This document shows positions 1 to 6,973 of a stretch of DNA of 32,027 nt, piece by piece; within the stretch, counting starts at the first letter, position 1; every line of letters begins with the position of its first letter. Both the position numbers and the translations under genes were made by a program. Where the stretch lies: positions 1-32,027 of the forward strand of contig JALHNL010000030.1 of the NCBI GenBank assembly GCA_022843545.1. Reading direction: 5' to 3'. This DNA comes from Phycisphaerales bacterium (GTDB lineage Bacteria > Planctomycetota > Phycisphaerae > Phycisphaerales > UBA1924). Under the pieces are notes generated by a model, which was not told the origin of the DNA, did not search any database, and saw only the letters and a list, made by a program, of their open reading frames with translations.

Positions 1-963
1 GCGCAGCACGCCCCGGCCCGTGTGCAGGCCCAGCGCCACCCGGGCCTCGGCCGTGCGCACGCCGCGAACCAGCGGCCACAGCACGCAGCCCAACAGCAGC
101 CATTGCAGAATCGTGGGCACCGGCGCGGGAAGGTGCTCGCCGAAGCGGCCTAGGAGCGCGGCGTACGCCACAAACCCCACCAGGAACACCGCGAAGGTCT
201 CGAGATACACACTCCCGCCCGGGCCGGCGGGCATGAACGCGCGATACATGGGCCCGCGCGCGAGCTTCACGCAAGCGAGCACGAACATCACGCCCGAGGC
301 GATCACCAGCCCGATGATCGCCAGCGTGCCGATCTCCAGCCGGCTCAGCGTCCGCCGGGCCTCGTTCAGCACCGCCCGGCGTTTGGGGTCCGTGTCCGGG
401 CGGGCCACGACGGTGGCCAGGTCCAGAAAGAACCCCTGCCGGGCGCGAACGCGCTCAAATTCCTCCGGGATGTCCAGGCTCGCGGGCTGCTGCCCGTCCA
501 CCAGCCGGCGCAGGAGCAGGATGTCAGCGTGAACCGCCGAGCCGCTGGGCACTTTCTCCAGCATCCGGTCCAGCGCCGCCAGGCCTTTGTCGCGCCCCTC
601 GATCTCCGCCCGCGCCACCGCCACGCGGGCCTCGTCCATGGGCGTGCCGGCCATCGCCGACGCCAGCGCCAGCGCGTCCGTCCGCTCCGAGGGCTTGGTC
701 GCGGCCACCGCCGCCCGCGCCAGAGCCGAGATCATCCCCGGCGGGCTGATCCGCTCCGACTCCGCGACGACCGCCGCCGATCCGGGCGGGGCCGGCCTAT
801 CCGTAGAATGCCCGATGATGATCATTCCGGCGACAACCAGGACGACCATCCACGCCCCCAGCGCCCAGCCCCAGCCACCCCGATCTGCGGGGGGCAGCAT
901 GAGCCGGGTGGGCAGTCCGGAGCCGGATGGGGCGCGGGGCGGGATGGAAGACTGGCTCGCCAT
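1..963 (-). CDS. membrane protein, probable CPBP-type intramembrane protease (N-terminal part, cut by window edge)
   Basis: The frame is open for 321 codons from ATG at 963 to the left edge, so the C-terminus is missing. Visible are a hydrophobic segment near residues 31-51, a soluble alpha-helical stretch of about 150 residues, then further membrane segments near 213-235, 252-272 and 283-300. The last visible residues (EARVALGLHTGRGVLR) resemble the linker that precedes the catalytic EExxxR segment in planctomycete CPBP family glutamic proteases. That segment would lie outside the window, so the family call is inference from a short similarity. No Shine-Dalgarno is seen before 963. The gene is divergent from rplM with a 253-base spacer. 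Confidence 0.55.
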   Translation of the reverse strand, partial: MASQSSIPPRAPSGSGLPTRLMLPPADRGGWGWALGAWMVVLVVAGMIIIGHSTDRPAPPGSAAVVAESERISPPGMISALARAAVAATKPSERTDALALASAMAGTPMDEARVAVARAEIEGRDKGLAALDRMLEKVPSGSAVHADILLLRRLVDGQQPASLDIPEEFERVRARQGFFLDLATVVARPDTDPKRRAVLNEARRTLSRLEIGTLAIIGLVIASGVMFVLACVKLARGPMYRAFMPAGPGGSVYLETFAVFLVGFVAYAALLGRFGEHLPAPVPTILQWLLLGCVLWPLVRGVRTAEARVALGLHTGRGVLR

Positions 964-1037
964 GAGTCAGGGAGGTTGTATCGGGCGATCCGCGGGGGTG
1001 GGATGATGATGCCCGGGGGCGGAGGGGCGGTGCGGGC

Positions 1038-1065
1038 TTGACCCGGCCCGGGCCCCGGATATTGT
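1038..1065 (+). promoter_or_regulatory. candidate sigma70-type promoter of rplM-rpsI
   Basis: TTGACC at 1038-1043 and TATTGT at 1060-1065 are separated by 16 bases, matching the -35 and -10 consensus at 5/6 and 4/6. The start point would be near 1072, leaving a leader of about 145 bases before rplM. This is a pattern match only. Confidence 0.4.
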
Positions 1066-1113
1066 TCTCTCCCTTCCCGGCGGCTGTTCGCCAGGGATGT
1101 TGTCGGAAATCTT

Positions 1114-1173
1114 GCCGAGGTCTTTCTCGGCCCGCCCCGCCCGGTAGGCGGCGAACCTTGCACAGGCCTGTGC
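1114..1173 (+). promoter_or_regulatory. structured 5' leader of rplM
   Basis: The leader holds a hairpin with stem GCCGAG (1114-1119) and CTCGGC (1126-1131) around a 6-base loop. It also holds a perfect 14-base palindrome, GCACAGGCCTGTGC, at 1160-1173. Ribosomal operons are often autoregulated through leader structure, so a translational control site is possible, but nothing here proves binding by L13 or S9. Confidence 0.3.
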
Positions 1174-1216
1174 CCGTGGGTGACTTTGCCCGCCGGCCCA
1201 GGAGGAGCCTGACGCC

Positions 1217-1651
1217 ATGCGTCGCCAAACGACAATCGCCAAGCCCAACACCGTCAGCAAGAAGTGGCGGACCGTCGATGCCAAGGGCCAGTCCCTGGGC
1301 CGTCTGGCGGCCGACATCGCCATCGTTCTCATGGGCAAGCACCGCCCGGAATACACCCCGCACGTGGACTGCGGCGACTACGTCATTGTGCTCAACGCCA
1401 AGGACGTGGTGATGACCGGCAGCAAGGCCGAGCACAAGACGGCCCGCCACTACACCGGCTACCCCAGCGGCCTCAAGAGCCAGACGTACGGGCAGTTGCT
1501 TGATCGCAAGCCCGAGCGCGTGATCGAGCTGGCCGTTCGGCGCATGCTCCCCAAGAACCGCCTGGGCCGCGTGATGCTCAGCAACATGCGCGTCTTCCCC
1601 GGCGCCGAGCATCCGTACGGCGGGCACAAGCCCACCGAGCTCAAGGTCTGA
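1217..1651 (+). CDS. rplM: 50S ribosomal protein L13
   Basis: The 144-residue protein has the full L13 architecture and the family's usual length. The N-terminal segment contains WRTVDAKGQSLGRLA, the middle has HxPxYTPHVDCGDYVIVLNA and the C-terminal part has the RMLPKNRLGR and LKVYxGxxHP-like segments (here MRVFPGAEHPYGGHKP). L13 binds 23S rRNA early in large-subunit assembly. The start at 1217 is supported by AGGAGG at 1200-1205, eleven bases upstream. It is followed after 95 bases by rpsI on the same strand, the standard rplM-rpsI operon order of bacteria. Confidence 0.98.
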   Translation: MRRQTTIAKPNTVSKKWRTVDAKGQSLGRLAADIAIVLMGKHRPEYTPHVDCGDYVIVLNAKDVVMTGSKAEHKTARHYTGYPSGLKSQTYGQLLDRKPERVIELAVRRMLPKNRLGRVMLSNMRVFPGAEHPYGGHKPTELKV

Positions 1652-1659
1652 TCGCCCGC

Positions 1660-1680
1660 GGGCCGGCCCCGCGCCGGCCC
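1660..1680 (+). other. GC-rich hairpin between rplM and rpsI
   Basis: A perfect 8-bp stem, GGGCCGGC at 1660-1667 and GCCGGCCC at 1673-1680, closes a 5-base loop. There is no T run behind it, so it is not a standard intrinsic terminator. It could stabilise or attenuate the rplM-rpsI transcript. Confidence 0.4.
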
Positions 1681-1746
1681 TGAACCCCTGTTCTCCCGCC
1701 TCGTCCGTCCGAACTCCCGAGATTGATCTCAACCGAGATACCACCC

Positions 1747-2280
1747 ATGGCCGAATCCAAGCCCTCCCGCAAGTCCGAGCCCAAGCCCATGATCGACACC
1801 GCCCCGGCGGTCGACGCGGCCCCCGCCGCTCCCGCTGAGCGTCCGATCCGGGCCCCCAAGAAGGCCGACAAGGCCGGCTGGTGGTGGGGCACTGGCCGCC
1901 GCAAGCACGCCGTGGCCCGCGTCCGCATCAAGCCCGCCACCGGCGAGGGCAAGGTCACCGTTCAGACCGGGACCAACAAGAACAAGACCATCGCCGAGTA
2001 CTTCCACGAGCAGCGCGACCAGAACGACGCCGTCGCCCCGCTCAAGATCACCAACACCTTCGGCAAGCTCGAAGTGTTCGTCCGCGTCTCGGGCGGCGGG
2101 TTCATGGGCCAGGCCGGCGCCGTCAAGCTCGGCATCGCCCGCGCCCTCAAGGACTTTGACCCCACCACCGAGCCGCTCCTCCGCGACAACGGCATGCTCA
2201 CCCGCGACGCCCGCGACGTCGAGCGCAAGAAGTACGGCCAGGCCGGTGCCCGCCGTCGCTTCCAGTTCTCCAAGCGTTGA
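1747..2280 (+). CDS. rpsI: 30S ribosomal protein S9
   Basis: The 177-residue product ends in the canonical S9 tail RRRFQFSKR and carries GTGRRKHAVARVRI, KITNTFGKLEV, VSGGGFMGQAGAVKLGIARAL and LTRDARDVERKKYGQ. These identify the small-subunit head protein whose C-terminal tail reaches the P-site tRNA. ATG at 1747 is preferred over an in-frame TTG at 1723. Family members are usually about 130 residues; here an added N-terminal stretch of about 45 residues rich in Pro, Ala and Lys precedes the core, as seen in some planctomycete ribosomal proteins. A strong terminator follows. Confidence 0.97.
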   Translation: MAESKPSRKSEPKPMIDTAPAVDAAPAAPAERPIRAPKKADKAGWWWGTGRRKHAVARVRIKPATGEGKVTVQTGTNKNKTIAEYFHEQRDQNDAVAPLKITNTFGKLEVFVRVSGGGFMGQAGAVKLGIARALKDFDPTTEPLLRDNGMLTRDARDVERKKYGQAGARRRFQFSKR

Positions 2281-2306
2281 TCCAGCTTCCGCATCCGTAT
2301 TCGAAC

Positions 2307-2340
2307 AAGGGAGGCCTCTCGGGGCCTCCCTTTCTCTTTT
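2307..2340 (+). terminator. intrinsic terminator of the rplM-rpsI operon
   Basis: AAGGGAGGCC (2307-2316) and GGCCTCCCTT (2323-2332) form a perfect 10-bp stem around a 6-base loop, followed by a T-rich run to 2340. It lies 27 bases after the rpsI stop. Confidence 0.9.
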
Positions 2341-2404
2341 GGCGGCCAGCCCCCGCCCCACCCGTGCCTTACCCCCGCCCCGCCGAGCCCCTACCATCTC
2401 GCTT

Positions 2405-2659
2405 ATGAAGCCGCGCCCTTTCCATGGTCTGTGGTTCCGCCGGGTCTTGGTCTTGTCGGGCCTGGGCATCGGCGCCGCCGCGCTGGCCCTGACCGCCGGG
2501 TGCCAGGAGCGGGTGGTCTCGGCCCGCGGGCTGGGCTCCGACCAGTACAGGGTGGAGGAACCGCTGTACGACCCGCCGGGCTGGGAGCGCTGGATGTTCG
2601 GCGATCCGCCCCGCGAAAGCCGGCGCAACAGCCTGATCACCCGCGACAATCCCGAGTAG
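2405..2659 (+). CDS. small predicted lipoprotein
   Basis: This is an 84-residue protein that starts with Lys/Arg residues, has one hydrophobic stretch (about residues 14-31) and ends that stretch with LTAGC, a good lipobox, so the mature protein would be lipid-anchored at its Cys. The mature part is only about 50 residues, with no recognised domain; it contains a Pro/Trp-rich patch (YDPPGWERWMFGDPP). It sits alone between the rpsI terminator and nuoB. The start was chosen because it gives an intact signal peptide. Function is unknown. Confidence 0.65.
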   Translation: MKPRPFHGLWFRRVLVLSGLGIGAAALALTAGCQERVVSARGLGSDQYRVEEPLYDPPGWERWMFGDPPRESRRNSLITRDNPE

Positions 2660-2683
2660 CCCGTCGTCCGAAGATAGAGGATG

Positions 2684-2707
2684 AGCCCCCGACTGAAGCC
2701 GGGGCCT
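2684..2707. repeat. short imperfect palindrome (REP-like)
   Basis: AGCCCCCG (2684-2691) pairs with CGGGGCCT (2700-2707) with one mismatch around the loop ACTGAAGC. It lies between the small lipoprotein and nuoB. The layout (GC stem with an ACTGAAG-like centre) resembles dispersed intergenic palindromes of planctomycete genomes; that comparison is inference. Nothing else was seen in 2660-2798. Confidence 0.4.
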
Positions 2708-2798
2708 CCGATAGATCGGATCAGCCTCGCCCTCCTTCACCGCCTACCGCCCCTCTCCGTCCCCCCCACCCGCGCCCCCCGCCAGAGCAAAGGTCACC

Positions 2799-3365
2799 AT
2801 GGGTATCGAAGCCGCCCTTCCGAATGACACGTTCATCACCACGCAGCTCCGCCGCGTGATCAACTGGGCCCGCCGGTCGAGCCTGTGGCCCATGCCCTTC
2901 GCCACCGCGTGCTGCGGGATCGAACTGATGGCGACGGCCTGCTCGCGCTACGACATGGCCCGCTTCGGATGCGAGGCCGTGCGCTTCAGCCCGCGCCAGG
3001 CCGACCTCATGATCGTCGCGGGGCGCATCCCCGTGAAGACCATGCCCGTCCTGCAGCGCATCTACCTCCAGATGTGCGAGCCCAAGTGGGTCATCAGCAT
3101 GGGCGCGTGCGCCAGCACCGGCGGCGTCTTCGACACCTACGCCGTGGTGCAGGGCTGCGACCAGTACATCCCGGTCGACGTCTACGTCCCGGGCTGCCCG
3201 CCCCGCCCCGAGCAGCTTCTCGAGGGCATCATGGCGATCCAGCGCCACATCGACAACGAGGGCATCCCGCCGCGCATCCAGGGCGGCAAGCGCGTGGGCC
3301 TGGGCCTGGCGGTGGCGCCGAACTACACGCCGCGGCCGCAGCCGGTGGGGCTAGGGGTGAACTGA
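2799..3365 (+). CDS. nuoB: NADH-quinone oxidoreductase subunit B (NuoB)
   Basis: The 188-residue protein carries all four Cys ligands of the N2 [4Fe-4S] cluster: the adjacent pair Cys38-Cys39 (TACCGIE), Cys104 (SMGACAST) and Cys133 ([10 protein letters not shown]). The spacings of 65 and 29 residues equal those of the Escherichia coli protein. NuoB passes electrons from the peripheral arm of complex I to quinone. Length is normal, with a Pro/Gly-rich tail. No other nuo gene is present on either side, although nuoB commonly sits between nuoA and nuoC. Confidence 0.97.
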   Translation: MGIEAALPNDTFITTQLRRVINWARRSSLWPMPFATACCGIELMATACSRYDMARFGCEAVRFSPRQADLMIVAGRIPVKTMPVLQRIYLQMCEPKWVISMGACASTGGVFDTYAVVQGCDQYIPVDVYVPGCPPRPEQLLEGIMAIQRHIDNEGIPPRIQGGKRVGLGLAVAPNYTPRPQPVGLGVN

Positions 3366-3375
3366 AGCCCATCGG

Positions 3376-3465
3376 AGCCGAGCGGCGCTAGCCGCCGGCC
3401 GATCTCACACAGCCACCCATTCCGCGCTGACGCTTGGGCTTGCCGGCGGCTTGCGCCGCTCGGCT
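3376..3465. repeat. long inverted repeat between convergent genes
   Basis: The arms at 3376-3399 and 3442-3465 are each 24 bases and pair at 23 positions, the single mismatch being near the middle. The spacer is 42 bases. The element fills the gap between nuoB and the convergent LOG-family gene. There is no T run, so it may act as a transcript-end hairpin for both genes or be a mobile REP/MITE-like palindrome. Confidence 0.6.
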
Positions 3466-3480
3466 CAGAAGTGATCGCCC

Positions 3481-4368
3481 TCACACCTCCCCCAGCCACC
3501 ACCGCCGCCGCGGCCGCCGGGCTCGCTTCAGTCCCAGTTGCTCCGCCTCGCGTTCGATGATCGCGATGGCCTCGTCGGGCGAGTCGGTGCAGGGGAGCAG
3601 GTCCACGTCATCTGGGCTGATGGTGCCGGCGCGGAGCATGGTCTCGCGCACGAACGCCAGCATGGGCTCGTAGAACGCCTTGCCCATCAGGATGATCGGG
3701 AAGCCCCTGATCTTGCCGGTCTGGCGCAGCGTGACGGCCTCGAAGAGCTCGTCCATGGTGCCGAAGCCCCCGGGCATGACCACGAAGGCGTACGAGTACT
3801 TCACCAGCATCACCTTGCGGACGAAGAAGTAGCGGAACTCCAGCCACTTGTCGAGGTAGGGGTTGGGCTTCTGCTCCATGGGCAGGGTGATGTTGCACCC
3901 GATGCTGGGCCCGCCGGCGTCGCGGGCTCCGCGGTTGGCGGCCTCCATGATGCCCGGGCCCCCGCCGGTGAGCACGGTGAAGCCCAGTTCGCTGATGCGC
4001 GAGCCCATCTCGCGGGCGAGGGCGTAGTACGGGTGCTCCTCGGGAAAGCGGGCGGACCCGAAGACGGTGACGCACGGGCCCACGAAGTGCAGCCCGCGGA
4101 AGCCCTTGATGAGTTCGCTGGCGATGCGGATCGCGGAGAACAACTCGCGCCAGCGTGATCGCGGGCCGGCCAGGAAGACCTGCTCGTGCCCGCTGCGCGA
4201 CTGCTTGCCCCAGGTGGGCAGCGGCGCGTGGTGCTCGCCGAAGAGGGCGTCAAACTTGTGCGAGGCGCCCGCGAACAACCGGGCCCCGCGGTCGGCGAGC
4301 GAGGGCTCGGGGCCACCCGGCGAGGGGGGTGGGGGCGGGGGCGGCGGGCTGGGCGTGTCTTCATTCAT
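3481..4368 (-). CDS. LOG family protein (TIGR00730-type nucleotide 5'-monophosphate phosphoribohydrolase)
   Basis: The 295-residue protein contains the family signatures GGGPGIMEAANRG and PGGFGTMDELFE, the nucleotide and active-site motifs of LOG/YgdH-type Rossmann proteins formerly annotated as lysine decarboxylases. Known members split the N-glycosidic bond of nucleoside monophosphates. ATG at 4368 was chosen; it gives an N-terminus with a run of eight Pro residues followed by a basic/aromatic linker, so the first 70 or so residues are likely disordered or accessory. The gene is convergent with nuoB and diverges from the pseudopilin gene. The exact substrate cannot be read from sequence. 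Confidence 0.9.
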   Translation of the reverse strand: MNEDTPSPPPPPPPPSPGGPEPSLADRGARLFAGASHKFDALFGEHHAPLPTWGKQSRSGHEQVFLAGPRSRWRELFSAIRIASELIKGFRGLHFVGPCVTVFGSARFPEEHPYYALAREMGSRISELGFTVLTGGGPGIMEAANRGARDAGGPSIGCNITLPMEQKPNPYLDKWLEFRYFFVRKVMLVKYSYAFVVMPGGFGTMDELFEAVTLRQTGKIRGFPIILMGKAFYEPMLAFVRETMLRAGTISPDDVDLLPCTDSPDEAIAIIEREAEQLGLKRARRPRRRWWLGEV

Positions 4369-4415
4369 GGCCGTGGCATTATCGCTTTCTTGACCGGGTC
4401 GCGCCCACAAACCCC

Positions 4416-4443
4416 TTGGCGCGCCCGATGGGCGCGGTATGCT
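4416..4443 (+). promoter_or_regulatory. candidate promoter of the pseudopilin gene
   Basis: TTGGCG (4416-4421) and TATGCT (4438-4443) are 16 bases apart, each matching the sigma70 consensus at 4 of 6 positions. They lie 29 bases or more upstream of the ATG at 4473. Confidence 0.3.
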
Positions 4444-4472
4444 GGCGCCCCAACCACATCCGGAGAGCCGCC

Positions 4473-5378
4473 ATGAACCGTGTTCGCCCAGCCGCTCATC
4501 GTCGGGGTTTCACGCTTATCGAGGCCGGTGCCCTGGTCGTTCTGACCGCGGCGGGCGCCGCGATGGGCCTCTCGGCGCAGCCGCTGGAGCGCGCCCGCAA
4601 CTCGGCCCGGCAGATCAAGGACTCCACGCAGATTCGCGCGCTGCTCCAGGCCAACCTGATCTTCGCCCAACAGAACAACGAACGATTCCCGATGCCGGGA
4701 GAGATTGACCGCAACGACACGACCGTCAAGGCCACCGCGGCGGAGAAGAACACCACCGCGAACATCTTCTCCATGCACCTCTGGAACGGGATGATCTCGC
4801 CCGAAGTCTGCGTGAGCCCCGCGGAGAACAACCCGAACATCGCGGTTGCCAATAGCTATGAGTTCACGAACCCGACCGGCGCGGTCAAGCCCGCCGAGGC
4901 CCTGTGGGACCCCAAATTCAGCGCCGACTTCACCGGGGGCAAGACCGGCCACGTGTCGTACGCGCACCAGATGCTCTTCGGCGAACGACTCAAGGGCGCG
5001 TGGATGAACACGTTCAGTTCCACCACGCCCGTGTACAGCACGCGCGGGCCGGAGATGACCGCGGTGCGCACCGAGGGCGATCTGGCCTGGCCGACCTACG
5101 CCAAGGCCAAGTCGAACACGTTCTCGTTCTTCCTGCCCCACGGCTCGTGGTCGGGCAACGTGGGCTTTGCCGACGCCCACGTGGAGTTCATTCCGGAGTA
5201 CCTCGCCCCGGGCCGAGTGGTCGAGACCGCCGCGACGTATCCGACGGCCGAGGGCGTCAAGAAGCCCGACATGGCGTTCTTTGACGAGCCCGACGACCCC
5301 ACGAGCGTCAACAACTTCCTGAGCATCTTCGTGAAGGCCGGCGCCAAGCGCGAGGACTTCAAGGCCATCTGGGATTGA
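4473..5378 (+). CDS. prepilin-type N-terminal cleavage/methylation domain protein
   Basis: The 301-residue protein begins with a short basic leader and then RRGFTLIEAG, a type IV prepilin processing site (Gly before Phe, with Glu at +5), followed by one hydrophobic helix. The helix continues into an amphipathic segment with Arg residues (ERARNSARQIKDSTQIRALLQ), as in the many pseudopilin-like proteins of planctomycetes. Near residues 225-240 a segment ending in GNVGFADAHVEF resembles the H-x9-DG motif of those families, with an Ala in place of the Gly. It would be inserted in the membrane, processed by a prepilin peptidase and expose a soluble domain. The start is supported by a CGGAGAG stretch upstream. 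Confidence 0.85.
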   Translation: MNRVRPAAHRRGFTLIEAGALVVLTAAGAAMGLSAQPLERARNSARQIKDSTQIRALLQANLIFAQQNNERFPMPGEIDRNDTTVKATAAEKNTTANIFSMHLWNGMISPEVCVSPAENNPNIAVANSYEFTNPTGAVKPAEALWDPKFSADFTGGKTGHVSYAHQMLFGERLKGAWMNTFSSTTPVYSTRGPEMTAVRTEGDLAWPTYAKAKSNTFSFFLPHGSWSGNVGFADAHVEFIPEYLAPGRVVETAATYPTAEGVKKPDMAFFDEPDDPTSVNNFLSIFVKAGAKREDFKAIWD

Positions 5379-5406
5379 CGCGGGGGGGGCACCGAGTTGG
5401 CCGTGA

Positions 5407-6789
5407 TCAACCCACCGCCGCCGAGCGCCGCGCCGCGGGCGTGGTCTCGGGCTTGGGCAACTGGATGGGCCGGGGCGGCTCCGGGTCGCCCGGGGCGCGC
5501 TCGATCGGGGCCTGGGTCGTCACGTAGTGCCGCTCAACCGAGGCCGACACCCGGCACAGCATCTCGTGGGTGATCGTGCCCGCCGCCCGCGCCAGCGCGG
5601 GCAGGTAGTTGGGCGCGGCGGGGTCGGCGCCGACCAGTTCGACCTCGCAGCCGGGGCGGGTGAGGTCCTCGGGCAGGCCGGTGAGGTCGAGGGTGATCTG
5701 GTCCATGGACACGCGCCCCACCACCGGGGCAAAGACGCCCTGCACGCCCAGGCGCACAGGCGCGGGGGCGGCCTCGCCGGGGGCGCTGGTGCGGGCCTGG
5801 TCATACTGCTGGCCCGTCAAACGGACCATCGCGGCGTTGGAGAGCGCCCGGGGGTAGCCGTTGGCATAGCCCACCGGCACCAGCCCGACGCGCGAGGGGC
5901 GCGGGGCGGTCCAGGTGCGGTCGTAGCCCACGGGCCAGCCCGCGGGGACGTCCTGAACATGCACGATCCGCGAGGTCCAGCGGGCGCAGGCCTCGAGCTG
6001 CAGAGCCGCCTCGGCGAACTCCACGTGCGTCTGGCCTTCCAGCGTCTCGGCTCCGTAGCCCAGCACGCCCTGGCCCACGCGGATCATTGTGGCGTGCAGC
6101 GACGCGGACCGCAGCGTGGCGGCGGTGTTGGCCGCGTGGACCCACACCGGCGGGCGTGCCTGCCCGGGCTTGCTAGCCAGGTTGGTGAGCACGGGCTTGA
6201 TCCGCTCGATCCACGAACGGAAGAGGCGGGCCTGTTCCTTGGTGAAGGGTTCGTCGGTGGAGGGCGCCGAGAAGTGGGTCATGAGCCCGGCGAGGCGGAG
6301 GCGCTGGGCGGATGACGCGAACTCGACCATCTTGGTGGCTTCGTCGGGCAGGCTGCCGCCGCGCGAAAGCCCGGTGTCCACCTGCACGTGGACGGGGAAG
6401 TCGACGCCGGTGCGGGCGGCCACCGCGGCCAGTTCCGTCGCCTGGGCGGGGGAGTGAAGCGTGAGGTGGAGGCGGCCGCTGACGGCGAGGCGGTAGAGCG
6501 GGTCGGCGCGGTCGAGGCTCCAGACCGGCATGAGCACCAGCACCGGGGTGGTGATGGGCACGTCCACCAGGGCGCGGGCCTCGTCGAGGCTGTAGACCGC
6601 GACCAGGTCCACCCCCGCGGCGGCCAGGTGCTTGGCCAGACGGGCCGAGCCCAGCCCGTACCCGTCCTGCTTGATGACGGCGCAGAAGCCGACCTGCTGC
6701 TTGGGGTCGGCGGGCGCGGCGATGGCCTTGAGACGCGCGATGTTGCGGTCGATGGCGCCGAGGTCGATTTCGAGGCGTGAGGTCGGCAC
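5407..6789 (-). CDS. alr: alanine racemase
   Basis: The protein has the two-domain racemase layout: an N-terminal PLP barrel starting SRLEIDLGAIDRNI with the cofactor Lys at residue 40 (AVIKQDGYGLG), and a C-terminal beta domain with the catalytic Tyr near residue 308 (VPVGYANGYPR) and GRVSMDQITLDL. It interconverts L- and D-alanine for peptidoglycan. GTG at 6789 was chosen because no better start exists upstream and the conserved core begins four residues later, giving 460 residues. That is longer than the usual 360-390, from an insert after the catalytic Tyr region and a Pro-rich tail of about 40 residues. AVIKQDGYG replaces the commoner AVVKADAYG. It is divergent from the helicase gene. 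Confidence 0.93.
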   Translation of the reverse strand: MPTSRLEIDLGAIDRNIARLKAIAAPADPKQQVGFCAVIKQDGYGLGSARLAKHLAAAGVDLVAVYSLDEARALVDVPITTPVLVLMPVWSLDRADPLYRLAVSGRLHLTLHSPAQATELAAVAARTGVDFPVHVQVDTGLSRGGSLPDEATKMVEFASSAQRLRLAGLMTHFSAPSTDEPFTKEQARLFRSWIERIKPVLTNLASKPGQARPPVWVHAANTAATLRSASLHATMIRVGQGVLGYGAETLEGQTHVEFAEAALQLEACARWTSRIVHVQDVPAGWPVGYDRTWTAPRPSRVGLVPVGYANGYPRALSNAAMVRLTGQQYDQARTSAPGEAAPAPVRLGVQGVFAPVVGRVSMDQITLDLTGLPEDLTRPGCEVELVGADPAAPNYLPALARAAGTITHEMLCRVSASVERHYVTTQAPIERAPGDPEPPRPIQLPKPETTPAARRSAAVG

Positions 6790-6861
6790 CGTTGGCTCCG
6801 GACGGGCCCTCGGGCCCGGGCGATGAGGTGGGGGCGGCGCGACGCGCCAAAACGCCCCGGG

Positions 6862-6890
6862 TTGTATCGACCGCCGGGTGATTCTACGAT
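6862..6890 (+). promoter_or_regulatory. weak candidate promoter of the DEAD-box helicase gene
   Basis: TTGTAT (6862-6867) and TACGAT (6885-6890) have an ideal 17-base spacer, but each box matches the consensus only partly. The 184-base divergent region with alr otherwise shows nothing clear. Confidence 0.25.
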
Positions 6891-6973
6891 CAACCTCCGA
6901 GGCGTCCGGCGGCACTTCCCGCGGCGCGACCCTTTTCCGCCGATGCGTCGGCCCGCAACCCCGGTTTTTCTCT

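Noticed and set aside
797..1744. Minus-strand frame across the rplM gene
   Set aside because: It is antisense to rplM and lacks family features; the real minus-strand gene starts at 963 in a different frame.
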